A model generated the notes under the pieces. The model was not told where the DNA came from. It did not search any database and was given only the letters and a program-made list of their open reading frames with translations. From Protopterus annectens (Eukaryota > Chordata > Ceratodontiformes > Protopteridae), in NCBI RefSeq assembly GCF_019279795.1, contig NC_056744.1, positions 1,512,348,162 through 1,512,412,161 of the forward strand: a stretch of 64,000 bases of DNA, read 5' to 3'. Shown piece after piece: positions 43,309 to 55,409 of this stretch. Position numbers and translations under genes: made by a program. Numbering within the stretch: the stretch's first letter is position 1; each line of letters opens with the position of its first letter.

Positions 43309-43352
43309 TTAGCACTCGAACATCTACATTTATGGTAGGTACAAAACTGTAC

Positions 43353-43720
43353 TTTGTCTGGCTTCAAGATCCTTAAATTCATGTTATTTCTGAGCTCGTT
43401 AAGGGTATTAATTTTAGCTGGGTCTAAATTCCTTCTATATTTCACTTTGCTATAGTTTTTTTCTGATCTCTTTCTCTACAAAAACCTCAAAATTTTTGAT
43501 TTGGGGGTGTAAGGGTGGATTATAAGTACATTTTCTCACTAATCTTTCAGGTTCTGCATTTAATTTGTGGTCAAATAATATTTGAAAATTATTTTTTCTT
43601 GTGAAGACCGTTATATCCATCAAAGTTTTTGCCATATCTCCCTGTCTTAATGGTATAAATTTAATATTTTGATAAAAGTCTAAAATGTTCTCTTGTCAGT
43701 GACATGAAACTCAAATTATA
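43353..43720 (-). pseudogene. PLE-2A reverse transcriptase, N-terminal part
   Basis: The minus strand gives AKTLMDITVFTRKNNFQIL (shift), then MKYRRNLDPAKINTLNELRN and LRILKPDK, cut at DIRS-2. It resumes with GGGM at 38074. PLE-2B holds the uncut equivalent. Confidence 0.75.
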
Positions 43721-43815
43721 ATTACTAAAATCTTCACATATATATCTAAAAGGGTTGTCTTTATCCTGTTCTAAATCAATCTTTTCCAAGTCAGGTTGGG
43801 TGGTACAGGAATTGG

Positions 43816-45662
43816 TTAGTACCTCCCCCTCCCTCTTCTCGCTCCCCCATGAAAATTTGGAAACTCTTGTTGTTGTTGTTCGGTTCTGTTTCTGATACTC
43901 TCAGATCTACATAATGGGAGATATTCAGAAATGTCATCTAATTCTGTGACTTGTTCACCCACTCTTGTTAATTCTCCGTTGTTACTATTTATTCTGTCTC
44001 TATTGTTGTTCCTCTCCAAAAACCTACCCCCAGACTTCGGTTTGGGGTAACTAGTGTTGTTCTTGTAATCTAAAATATCCCGCTCTAATTTCTTGAACTT
44101 TCTTTTAATAAGGTCACTACATTGTCCATCAACCTCTTTTTGAGTATTGTGATATTTTTCCTGTTCAGCTGGAATTGTAAACAACAAATCATTTTTAATA
44201 CATTCATTGACTGTTTCTATATACTTAATTAATTTCAACTTCACTCTATTATTCTCATCACTAATACAATTTAAAATCTCAAGCCCACATCTGTTAAATA
44301 TTTCTAACAACTCTTTATGAAAAACACTTCCCGGGACCACATTATTAGAATACATCCAAATTCTTAGTCCCTCGGTAACAATTTGTCCTGATATACATTC
44401 TTTAAGATAATTATTTCCTATGCTTATACTTTTACATTTAAAAATCAGTCTTTGAAATTTATTTAATTGGTTCTTAAAACTGTCCATTTCCAGTCCCAGA
44501 ATAAAGATTATATTCTTAAAATCTGTTGAAAAACTAACCTGGAGCCATTCTTTGAAGTCTACATGTTTAACGTTATTCCTAGGACTCAAATGCTGTTTCT
44601 CTTGCCAGGTGGAATTGGGGATATGCGGCTTGCATTAGGGCTATTTTCTTCATCCCTGCTTCTCAAAATTCTATGAGTTTGGTTGAATATTGTTCATCAT
44701 TACTGTCAGTACCATCCACTGTGTTGCCAATATTTATATTTCTTCCAGGGGCTATATTTTCGCACCATTTCACTCCATGATTAACAGTTATTTCCTGGTT
44801 CGGCCCCACTGTGATAATTTTAATGTTCAGTTGGAATTGTAACCATCAAATAATTTTTAATACATTCATTCACTGTTTCTATATCCTTAATTAGTTCCAA
44901 CTTCATTCTATTATTCTCATCAATAATACAATTTAAAATCTCAAGCCCACATCTGTTAAATATTTCTAACAACTCTTTATGAAAAACACTTTCCAGGACC
45001 ACATTATTAGGATACTTCCAAATTCTTAATCCCTTGGGAACAATTTGTCCTGATATACATTCTTTAAGATAATTATTTTCTATGTTTATACTTTTACATT
45101 TAAAAATCAGTCTTTGAAATTTATTTAACTGGTTCTTAAAACTGTCCTTTTCCAGCCCCAGAATAAAGGATTTATTCTTAGAATATGTTGAAAAACTAAC
45201 CTGGAGCCATTCTTTGAGGTATATTTGTTTAACATTTTGCCTAGGACCCAAATTCCATTTCTCTTGCCCAGGTGGAATAGGGGACATGCGGCTCACATTA
45301 GAGCTATTTTTTTCATCCCTGTTACTTAAATTTCTCTGTGTTTGGTTGAAATATTGTTCATCATTACTGTCAGTACCATTCACTGTGTTGCCAATATTTA
45401 TATTTCCTCCAGGGGCTATATTTTTGTGCCGTTTCACTCCATGATTAACAGCCATTTCCTGGTTCTGCCCCCCATGAATCTTAGACCCTAGATGCACCAT
45501 TGATTTGCTTACAGGTGTTAGGAGGCCGATCAGTTGGGTTAACTGGCCAATCAGTTTCCTTGCTTGGCCCAACCCTTCTTTGCCAATTCTTTCCTCTGCT
45601 TCTCCACTCATTTCACCATCCATGGTAAGACCCAATCTACCAAGAAGAACAAAAATAATCAA
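43816..45662 (-). pseudogene. PLE-2A ORF1 with an internal tandem duplication
   Basis: The first frame, 45662-44820, covers the N-terminal 280 residues and stops. A second copy of the segment beginning with NHGVK follows, and 44589-43816 then reads the rest (FKEWLQVSFSTDFKN to the end GGARRGRGRY). Comparison with PLE-2B shows that about 640 bp are present twice. The end is basic and Arg/Gly-rich. The function is not known. Confidence 0.65.
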
Positions 45663-46180
45663 GTGGGCTCAGTAAAAAACAGCAAAGTCCAAAAAAAAGC
45701 TCAAAGCAGATGGTGAAGCAATGAAGCACTGAGAACTGTACACTAAGTCACAAAGTTTATTCCACAAACAAACACATTAACCCTCACAAAAATGCTTCTT
45801 CATTTTACAATGAACTTCATCAGATATGGGCTTGATTGAGCATTCCCATTTATATGGGCTTGATTGAGCATTCCCATTTATATAACCCTCTCATTACAAC
45901 ACAACCAATGAGAAAACAAGAAACCAAATAGTGTCATATTATGTTAATTGAAAGAACCCTCGGACCAATTATACACAAAAAATACATGAAGTGTGCATAA
46001 AATCTATTTGTATTGCTGAACAGAAATTCAATCCTATCAATGGTTTAATTTCACATACAGGTACATTTAAAATCATTTTGAGAAAAAACTTTATAAAAGA
46101 ATTAATAATATTTGCAAAGTAAAATAAAAACATAAAAGTCTGCCTTTTCTATAAATATTACCATTAAAACCCATTTTTTT
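45645..46180 (-). repeat. Penelope terminal repeat between PLE-2B and PLE-2A, filled with L1-1 at its edge
   Basis: Matches 35531-36047 and 58830-59340. It has a local 25-bp duplication (CTTGATTGAGCATTCCC twice, 45832-45880). L1-1 begins directly after CCATTTTTTT (46171-46180). Confidence 0.8.
45787..45823 (-). ncRNA. Hammerhead-like motif in a PLE-2 terminal repeat
   Basis: CTGATGA is followed by a stem-capable TTCATTGTAAAATGAA. The GAAA box is changed (GAAG), so activity is doubtful. Confidence 0.3.
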
Positions 46181-46392
46181 GGGGGAGCCTAGATGGCCAA
46201 CAAGTAACAGCTTTTTTCTTGAGCTCCACATCAGTTATTAAGAAAAGGAAAATTATTACTTAAAATTCTATTATTTGCTCTTTAAAAGTTGTACAAATTG
46301 TTTGAGAACTTTTAATCTACTAGATATCCAACTTTGGAGCTTTTTCTTTAAAAAAATCCTGTCAAACTTGTTGATTATTTAGCTGAACAGAG

Positions 46393-47334
46393 ATGAGCAA
46401 TTCAAAATCCTCACATTCTGACTCCTCACTAAAAAAAGAGATCCATTCTATAGCTACCAATCTCCAGGAATTATCCTTAAAGATGTATAGATTCACTGAC
46501 AACCTGGAAAATTTAAAGCTAAACTGTCAACAGCAAACTGATGTTTTGAAGGAGATCCTCCAGCAACAACAGTCTAAAATCCTGGCTATTGAAACTTCAC
46601 TGAGTGATATAGATGAAAGACTTAAGGAAGATGAATCTCACTGCAAACTCATTCTACAACAAAATAACTGGCTGATAAACAAAGTGGATGATGTTGCAAA
46701 TAGAGAAAGAAGAAGGAATATTAGAATTTTTGGTCTCCCTGAAAGAACAGAAGGAGAAGATATTGGCTCATTTTTAAATTCCTGGTTACCTGATTTTTTG
46801 GGCTTGAAGGAAAGTATGTGCTATGGGATTGAAAGAGCACATAGAGCCATTCGGAAACCTATTTCTTCTTCTCCAAATGCTTCACCAAGATCCATAGTTG
46901 TGAAGTTGCTTTCCTTCCTAGATAAAGAACTTATACTAAAAACAGCTTGGAGAAAAAGTCCCTTATCATTCAAAGGAAATCAAATAAGGTTTGACAATGA
47001 CTACTCCACAAGAGTCCTGGAATTGAGAAAAACCTCTTGGCCACTGGTTAAACTGTTAAAACAAAATAAAATCAAGGTGCAGCTTGTCTATCCAGCCAAA
47101 ATCAAAAATTTCCATCAGAATGAAATGAGATCTTAAAATACTATTGGAGAAGCTGTCTCTTTCATCCCAAACAAAAACATTATTGCAATCCCAGAAGGTA
47201 TGGACTGGTCACCATCTACAACCCTTAAAAGATCATCTGAGAAAAATAATTGGATGGAAGTGAATAAGAAGAAATTAACGACTGGTTTTAAAAGTGCTGG
47301 ACTTTCTAGGTTTCTCAAAGATCAAACTAAATGA
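46393..47334 (+). pseudogene. L1-1 ORF1 (RNA-binding chaperone protein)
   Basis: The 247-residue frame to 47136 has a coiled coil (residues about 25-95, with QQQTDVLKEILQQQQSK), the RRM-like block RRNIRIFGLPERTEGED, ERAHRAI and a C-terminal domain (ELILKTAWRKSPLSFKG, FDNDYSTRVLELRK). These are the parts of L1 ORF1p in order. A one-base change near 47134 ends this frame; the next frame adds NTIGEAVSFIPNKN and continues to a stop near 47334. Confidence 0.85.
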
Positions 47335-47710
47335 TAAAATATTCATGGACAACTAAAACTGTATGTATCACCATTTATTAGTTTATGAATTCTCTCTCAG
47401 TCATTTTACAAATGAAAAACATAGCTTAAACATACTTGTATTTCTTTCTAATTAGAACATAATTATTAGGAATGCTTAATATATGTAATTATTTAGTTCC
47501 TGCACACATATCCTTATTTTCCCTTCATAGAACTTAATACCTTTTAATAATGATAAAATGGTTATTGTTTTGTGAATTTATGATATCTATTAACAGATCT
47601 TGGTTCTGTGTATATCTATCAAAACACGTATTTGTCTGAGTATTTCAAAATGCTTTGGTGAAATACATGAGTTAAACACAGCACAGATGCCACTCTCTAG
47701 CAAACTTTTT

Positions 47711-48440
47711 TGTTTGTTTCATAGTTCTTAATATCTTTAAATAAGGGCAAAATGTTTTTTTTTTTTTTTTGTGGAATTATAATACCTATTAACAGATTAA
47801 CATGGGTTAAACAGCACAGATTCCCTTTCACTAGCAAACGTTTTCTTTTTTAAATTATTTCAGCCTAGCGCTTCAGCATTCCAAGCTGACAGTTTACTGT
47901 TTCACTACATGAAACAGCTGTCTAGAGCATTACCTAGATGCAAGAAGAAATTCCTCTTCCCTTAAATACACTCGCAGTTCCTTACATAAAAAGATAAATC
48001 CAGTACAAGTTAGACTTGCTTTAATCGCAAGCCGAGAGATAAAGTATTTTTTTTTTTTTACATGCCGCTCACTAGCAGAAGTTTTCTTTTTTTCTTTGTT
48101 TCATAATTCTTGGTGTCTCTGGACAGGGGCAAGGTGGCTATTTTTTTTGTGAAATTGTGGTATCCATTGACAGATTAACATGGGTTGAACAAGGCATGGA
48201 TTCCTTTCTCTAGCAAATGTTTTTTTTTTTTTTTTTTACTTTGTTTTCAGCCTAGCGCTTGAGCATTCCAAGCTGACAGTTTGCCGTTTCACTACACGGC
48301 TGTCTCGAGCATTGCCTGGATGCAAGAGGTGATTCCTCTTCCCTTGGTGCACTCACAGTTCCTTTGCATATATGGATAAATCTAGTGCAAGTGAGGCTTG
48401 CTTTAATTGCAAGCCGAGAGATAAAGGTTTTTTTTTTTCT
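47711..48440 (+). repeat. Two tandem ~350-bp units in the L1-1 spacer
   Basis: Both units hold CAGATTAACATGGGTT, CAGCCTAGCGCTT, CATTCCAAGCTGACAGTTT, TTCCTCTTCCCTT and GCAAGCCGAGAGATAAAG in the same order. A third, weaker partial unit lies at 47525-47710. Confidence 0.8.
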
Positions 48441-48952
48441 TTACATGTAGTACATCGTAGAAAATTATTTTAAATTTGCCTTCTTATATTATGTCTACTG
48501 CACACTCCCAAATGATCCATGAGAAACCTAAAAGTCAATAAGATTATTGTTTACATAATATAGATAGAGCACTAGCATGCTTTTCTGCATTAACACTAAT
48601 CGTACTGTCTCCTTGTGCTAAAAGTGACAAGTCATTGTAAAATACTTTAAGAAAATTGGTTCCAAGTGTATGGCTCATCCCCTATTGCAAATGTTCATTT
48701 ATCTCTTGATTTCTTATGTAAAGGCTGATTAAAAACATATAGAGGGGTTCCATTCAAAGCTCTATCTGTATATTTCTATCTGTATATTTCAGCACTTAGG
48801 TCAATTTTAGTAATGTGTTTACTGAAATATTTACAGAATCACACTCAGCACAGTCCCTATCAGATCTCTAAACTAGCCACATCAGCAATTTAATTGTCGA
48901 GCTTGTTTTCCTCATTGTTCCAGTCTGTATCACCACTGTAAATTTTTTTTAG

Positions 48953-49021
48953 CTTTATGAGGTGAAAGAACAACGTCAAATTGAACAAGTCAATGACTGC
49001 CTTCTTGGAGAGAAGGAAAGA
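48953..49021 (+). CDS. Exon-like 69-bp segment in the L1-1 spacer
   Basis: The segment lies between ACTGTAAATTTTTTTTAG and GTAACT. It is 23 codons, phase 0 at both ends: LYEVKEQRQIEQVND and so on to GEKER, a coiled-coil-like peptide. L1-2 has the same segment with one codon changed (Arg to Gly) and both splice sites kept. Its style and phase fit the candidate host exon at 34695-34790. It could be a real exon caught between L1 parts, or a chance open stretch in L1 spacer. Confidence 0.4.
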
Positions 49022-51184
49022 GTAACTATATATAATTTATTTGAAAGATGCTTATTTGGTTTGTGGCAGTTTGGAGGTGAAAGGAGACGGCACTAAATTA
49101 AACTTCTCCTTGTCAGCTGAAATCATAAGAAACGAGGGCGGGGTTATGCAAAGTAAGAATGACCGCATTGTATGGTTTTGTAACTGTAGGCTTTTGAAAG
49201 AAAGAAGAGACAAAATAAGCAAACAGATAATTGGGCTCCACATATTATTATAATAAGTATTATTATAATAAGTAATCACTCATGTTGCTACCTTCTATGA
49301 AATGGATATCTGACAAAACGCGTACTGTTTTTTGAAACATTGGTATTAAAATACATGGCTTAAACAATTAATACTTTGGCATTTAAAAATGACATTTTTG
49401 TGATTCTTTGCATGGAGCATTAGGCTTGAGTGTTGATTTGAAAAGAAAAATCTTTTCATTTCACTTATTTGCATTTGTAGCTATGTATTTGAAAGGTTAC
49501 AGCTGAATAAATGAGAATAGTTATGACTGCAAACTGAAAAGTTGAAATGAGTTTCCTTTCCATAAACAAATGTCTTGTATCATAAAATAACAACCACTCT
49601 ACACATGAAATCTCCATTCTTATATCAAGAAAGTGAAGTCAGAGTGCTTCATTAGTGGTCTGTCCCTAAATATTATATTATTATGCCTTTAATGATCTAA
49701 ATCAATTTCTTGTCACTATAACATGGGAAATAGTTTTGAGTTGCAACTGTGTAAAACACATATTGCCACTGAATGCTTATTCATTACCCTCCAAAGTAGA
49801 CAGAAGACATAACTACAACTTAGGTCTACAAAATGGCAAAAAGCCTCTAATCTGGCACACCTTTTTGTGACATACCTTAAAGTATGTTATAGTAAAATCA
49901 CAAGAAAATTAAATGTTAAACTACACCCACAGGAAGGAAAACTGTATGAATTTTACTTTTCCTTGCAGTTTCTCCCTATAATAAGAGAGGTATAATGTTT
50001 TGTTATATTTAATTTGTAACACTATGACTTTAAGGTTGGTAATGAAGATCCATTTTCATTTATGTTACCATGGATGTACTTGATGAAATAGTAATTATTA
50101 GAAAATCCAATAAATTGCTGTCAAAACTGTGTTACTTCATAAAAAAATTAATGTGGAATAATGAGTCAGCAACTGAGTTGCACTGAGAAAGGTTTAAAAA
50201 TTCTGCTTAAGATGTTTTAAGTGTTATAATAATTGCCTGAAGACAAATGTTAAAGTTGTCCCACATTACTAAAAGGGATATGAAGAAGAGTAAGGAACAG
50301 GGGAAAAAATAAGGGGCAAGAGGAAGGATAAGAGGAAAAAAGGGGAAAGAGAATGGAAGAAGAGAAAAGTGAAATATAAGGTTTTATATAAGTAGTCATA
50401 ATTTGACTTACAACACAAACAGATTAGAATTGGCTTGTAAGAGTTTTCCCTATTCATTGTAAGTCGTGTACCTAATAGTCTAGAGAAGAGTGAAATATAT
50501 TTTAGTAATTCTTAATTTATCAGCATGTTTAAACTTACTGTTATTACTATAAACTGTTTTAAATATTGAATTATGAACTAATGCAAAAATTGTTTATTTC
50601 TCTATCAAGTCAAATAGAAATGCTTAAATGGATAGCTATTGTTTGAATACCGCTTTTTTTGATAAATATTCTCATACATATTCACTGTCAAGTTATACAA
50701 TTTTTGGCTTGGTAAGAATACTTATGGTAATGAGAATGGGTTCTATCTCAATCAAACAATGTTTTGCCAGTAAACTTACAATACACTTATTAAAATCAAA
50801 ATCTAAAGTTACATAGATATATTGCTGTTCTCTCATACAAGAACAATTACATAATTTTCCATAAAATATATATTTGGAGCCTAAAGTTGGGCAATTTTGT
50901 TCAAGTTTTTGGAAAGATTATTAATCTGACTGGATATTCGTATTCTGTCAGATTAGGAATGGATTTCATTCCATGTCAGTTAAAGGATTTACTGAAATTT
51001 AATTACTTTTTTAAAAAATGTTTTCCTTTTAAAGGCCCCAACCTAAATTCAAAACATATCATTCAATGGGAATTAGTAATTTGATAACAAAATATAACTT
51101 TTACAAAAAGGGGTTACAAGACTTAAATAGTACAAACACTTGCTATTATATCCTTTTAACACTCTTAACTTTTGAGTAAATAAG
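49022..51184 (+). other. Remaining L1-1 spacer, AT-rich
   Basis: No gene. It has a purine-rich tract (50279-50375, GAAGAG/AAGGGG words) and a short frame just before ORF2 (50887-51084) that is also kept in L1-2 (63371-63745, longer), with LTGYSYSVRLGMDFI in both. This may be a small upstream peptide or a chance frame. Confidence 0.4.
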
Positions 51185-54100
51185 ATGGATTTGACCTTTC
51201 TTTCTTTGAATGTCAATGGTTTAAAGAACCCAAGGAAAAGGTTAAATTTATTAAAATATTTGAAATTAAATACAGCACAAGTAGTTTTTTTTACAAGAAA
51301 CTCACTTTAAAGCAAACAATAGCTTATTTTGGAATCCAAATGAATACTTAAAATTATCCAATTCTTCATACATTAAAAGATCTAGGAGTCTTAACATTAT
51401 GGTAAAAAATACTATCTTCCTCCAAATCATTTACAATTATGAAGATAAAGAGGGCCTTCTATCTATTATAATAATACAATTTAGTAACAGAATTTGGACA
51501 TTAGTGAATGCCTATTGGTTTCCTGGAATTGGAGTTAAAACAATAAAAAAGCATTTAGAACTTATCATTAAAAACATTAAGGGTAGTTTGATTCTAGGAG
51601 GAGACTTTAACTGTTTACTAAGTGATTCAGAAACCTCTAATAAAAGACCTTTTCGTATTACCTCTGTAGGAAAATATCTTAAAAAATGGACAGATAATTT
51701 ACAGTTATATGATTTACTTTATCTCAAAAATGATAATTCAGTAGAATTTTCTCACTCTGACTTTAGGCATAAGACCCAGACTAGAATTGATAAAATATTT
51801 ATATCTCAAGAGCTAAAAACAAAAATATCATACTTTACAATAATCCTGTGTCCTATATCTGATCACGATGCACTCATTTTTAATCTTCAAACAGATTTTA
51901 AGAAACTGTCCTTCACTAAAAGAATTCCAGCTTATATTACTAAATTAAAGCAGTTTAAACTTTGGCTAGACTCAGAAATAAAACTTTTTCTAGACACTAA
52001 ACTAACTAGTGAGGTAAATGTAATAATCCTATGGGATTCCTTAAAAGCTACCTATACAACAAAATTATTACATGGTTTAATAACAAAACAAAATTTTGGG
52101 AGTCCGAACTATCTAACATACAAAAACAAATTGCATTAATAAACAATGATAATACAAAAGTTTTATCAAATAAGAAAAAATAAATTGAATCTTTAAATAA
52201 AAAATATAATGACATTTTAACTCACAAAACTAATTTAGCCCTAGAAAATTAAAATTAAACTCTTATTCTGTTTCTCCAAAGTATATGGCAATCTGGCATT
52301 GAGAGTAAAAAGACACTCCATTGAACATAATATTATAAGTGTAGCTCATGAAGGTAGGAATAATAAAAAAGTTTCTGACATAAGAGATATTCTAGATGCC
52401 TTCAAATATCCCTTCTCAGAACAATACAAAAACAAAGATCTTCAACAGAATATTTCAGATCATAATCTAGACTTTTCTAAATTAAAAAACTTACCAGAGA
52501 ACATAATTAATGTAATTCAAAAACAAATTTCCCTAAAGGAAATTAATGAAAAGATTAAAGAAAGCAAAAATAACAAATCACCAGGCATAGACAGTATTAC
52601 TAATGAAATATATAAGCTTTTGCCATCCTCAGCTATACCAGTTCTACATAAGGCTTTAAATGAATCGTACTTACAAGGCACAATTCCACCTTCATGGCGA
52701 TATTCATTAATTACTGCTATACTAAAAAAAATAAAGATTCTCACTTATGTCGTTCATATAGACCAATCTCTTTGATTAATAATGATTATAAAATTTTAAT
52801 GTCCATTTTAGTTAATTGATTCAAGAAATCACTAACACACCTTATCACTGAAGATCAAACAAGATTAATTTATAATAGGCATACTCAAGATAACATTCAA
52901 AGAATTCTGACCATCATAGACATATTAAATAGGGATAATCAAGAAGCTCTTATAATCACCCTTGACATTGAAAAGGCCTTTGACTCCCTGAACTGGAATT
53001 TTCTTTTTAAAATTCTTGAATCATATAAATTCCCTAACCAATTTATTAACTTTATAAAAATATTTATAACAATAATTTAGCCTATGTAAAATTAGGACCA
53101 TTTACATCTGAATCTATTGAAATTACTAGGGGTACCAAACAAGGTTGTCCAATGTCTCCAGTCTTATTTGCATTAGCAATAGAACCTTTTTCCTTGAAAA
53201 TTCATTCTAACCCTAAAATTAAAGGCTTTAATATATATATATAATCAGTTTGAATCTAAAATAATGCTATTTGCAGATGATAATTTACTTACATTAATGA
53301 ACTCAGGAGAATCTTTACAAGAATTAGAATTACTAGTTAAAAACTTGTATGCTATATCAGGGCTTAAATTCAGTAGTTCTAAATCCAATCACATATTGTT
53401 AAATAAAAAAAAATAATGATAACACTAAATCTACTAAGAGTGGAATAGCCGGGAAACAGGTATCTTCTTTAAAATATTTAGGGGTTGTATTGTGTGCTAA
53501 TATAGAATTAACTTTAAATACCAATTATAACAACATAGTGAACATATTAAAAACTCTTACAGAGAAATTACATTGCTGTATCTATTTCTATATTACCAAG
53601 TAAAAATATTTTAAGAGAAATAAATAGAATTATTTTAAAATTCTTGTGGTACCCAAATAAAACTAGAATAGCTTTATCAAACCATATTAGACCATGGGAA
53701 ATGGCAGGAATAAAAGTTCCTGACTTAGAATCATACATTAAAGCTTCTAATCTCAGAACAATATTAAATTGGATTGATCCAACATTTTCTTCAGCATGGA
53801 AATCCCTACATGCAACCATTATCCTAAATGAAAATAGATGAATAAAAAAATTACAACTAAATGATCTGATTAATAAATGTTGGTATGCACTTTGTGTCAA
53901 TCTACAATATAATATTATTAAACCCACAAATCTAAATTATATAAATTACTTTTAGATGTTTTGTTAACAAAAATACTGATATTAAACTATGGATATAACT
54001 ACTATACCCCTTTAAAATTACAAAAAAACTTTTTCAATAATATCAATGCAGATATTCTTAGCAACTGAAAAGTGAAAACATTTACATGCTGGTATCATTG

Positions 54101-54848
54101 TATAATGAACTTAGTTACTCTCGATACAAAATAAATTTATTGAAACTTTTAATCTGTTGTAATCAGATTGGTTAGCTCTCAACAGTATACTTCCATTTAC
54201 TCAAGATCTATGTAGAATAATAAAGAACTCTCCCTTTTCATCTGCACCTAAATTTATAATTCTTATACATGAAATCCTACATGGAGAACTTATGTGGAAA
54301 AATTTAATCTCAAAACTCTACGAAGTCATAATTAACTACAAAACTATTCCTAATCAGAAATTTTGGGACTTTATTGCCAGGGATTATACATTATCCTTAA
54401 CCTCTGAAAATAAAACTAATCTTCTATACTCCATTAAATTAACTTCTAATTTACAAGTATGGAGAATTTTTTCTTGGAAATTTTTGCATAGAGCATTCTA
54501 TACTCCTAATAGAATTGCTAAATTTAATCTTTCTAAGGAGGTAACGTGTTGGAGATGCTCTCTAAAGTGTAAGGCTGATTGGTCTCATATCTTCTATAAA
54601 TGTTAACTCATTAAAAATGTTGGGAAGACATTGAACATTTCCTTAAAGCTATCTTTAATGATTCCTTTGAATATAAATGATTCTATTACAATAAATAACA
54701 AAAATAAATGTATTCTTTGAACAATTTTGGCAGTGGCCAAAAAATGCATCACAAGAATTTGGATGTCATCCTCCATTCCAACTATTGAGGACTTCATTAC
54801 TCTACTGGATGAAATAGCATCAATGGAAATAAAAGTAAAAAAAAACTA
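51185..54848 (+). pseudogene. L1-1 ORF2 (AP-type endonuclease, reverse transcriptase, Cys motif)
   Basis: ATG 51185 gives MDLTFLSLNVNGLKNPRKR and then the endonuclease motifs FLQETH, LGGDFNCLL, TRIDKIFIS and SDHDALIF. A one-base T gain near 51290 shifts the frame. RT blocks: NNKSPGIDSITNEIYKLL, ITLDIEKAFDSLNW, GTKQGCPMSPVLFAL, and LFADDNLLTLMN with the catalytic FADD (near 53272). The C-terminus reads EVTCWRCSLKC...HIFYKC. At least five frameshifts or stops break it. It nicks DNA and primes cDNA synthesis at the nick in active relatives. Confidence 0.85.
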
Positions 54849-55135
54849 AGAATTTCTCCTAGAAAATAGACTAATAATCCTCGGAAGAATGTTTTCTCTC
54901 TTATTAAGACAATGAATCCAGATAAGACTTCATCTAATTAATCAATATAGAAGCAAGAACTATTGAATATTGTATAACCCCTTTTTTGTTAATATTATTT
55001 GCTATTCCCATTCTTATTTGAGGCCTGTGTAAATTTTGTACATAGTTTACGATTATTTGTCATTTAAATTAGTAAATTACCCTGTTTTCTAAATTGTTAT
55101 TGGAAAATCAAATAAAAAATTTGAGTAAAAAAAAA
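54849..55135 (+). other. L1-1 3' UTR and poly-A
   Basis: AT-rich 287 bases ending in AATAAAAAATTTGAGT and nine As. Confidence 0.6.
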
Positions 55136-55409
55136 CATTTTTAAAAAGAAGATTTGGCTCCATCTTGTGGATTGTTTTGGAATGACAAGTTAAATGGAGA
55201 TAAAAATATTGTTAATAGTAACAAACTTTAAAACATTCAAATACATTAAAAGCCATTAATTACCATATTAAAACATTTTTGAGTAGATACCTTAAAAAAT
55301 GGTCTTGTTAAAAACTTTAAAAGTTTTCTTGAGGTAAAGAGAGGTTAGGAGTTGATTAAGTGTGATTAAAAATCATTGTGTTGAGTGGTTAAAGTATCTC
55401 CCTTCATTA

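Larger units (their letters stand above)
38076..43352 (+). mobile_element. DIRS-2: DIRS-like retrotransposon with complete ends
   Basis: Left end ATGTTCATCGTGCATACAG, right end GGTACAAAACTGTAC. Inverted terminal repeats lie at 38091-38257 and 43147-43308. A region at 42881-42965 is the reverse complement of the right end joined to the left end, the hallmark of DIRS elements. gag-like, RT-RNase H and tyrosine recombinase regions are present with a few breaks. It is inserted in PLE-2A, whose RT codons resume on both sides. Confidence 0.93.
35531..46180 (-). mobile_element. Penelope-like element PLE-2A (split by DIRS-2)
   Basis: On the minus strand from 46180: terminal repeat, ORF1 (partly duplicated), RT, GIY-YIG, 3' UTR, and a second terminal repeat down to 35531. 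It shares its 5' terminal repeat with PLE-2B, from which it is separated by L1-1, so the two form a head-to-tail array. DIRS-2 is inserted in the GGG of the KPDKGGGM RT motif. Confidence 0.8.
47335..51184 (+). other. Unusually long spacer between ORF1 and ORF2 of L1-1
   Basis: The 3.85 kb has no long open frame. It contains tandem repeats of about 350 bp (47711-48440), an exon-like segment (48953-49021) and AT-rich sequence. L1-2 has the same spacer, shortened by about 590 bp near 60345. L1 spacers are usually tens to hundreds of bases. Confidence 0.6.
46181..55135 (+). mobile_element. L1-1: L1-clade LINE with a complete 5' end, inserted in PLE-2
   Basis: Starts GGGGGAGCCTAGATGGCC, resembling the start of mammalian L1. 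It has ORF1 (46393-47334), a 3.85-kb spacer, ORF2 (51185-54848), a 3' UTR and A9. CATTTTT stands on both sides (46172-46180 region and 55136-55142). The rejoined target CCATTTTT/AAAAAG fits the L1 endonuclease preference TTTT/AA on the other strand. Frameshifts in ORF2 make it dead. Confidence 0.85.
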
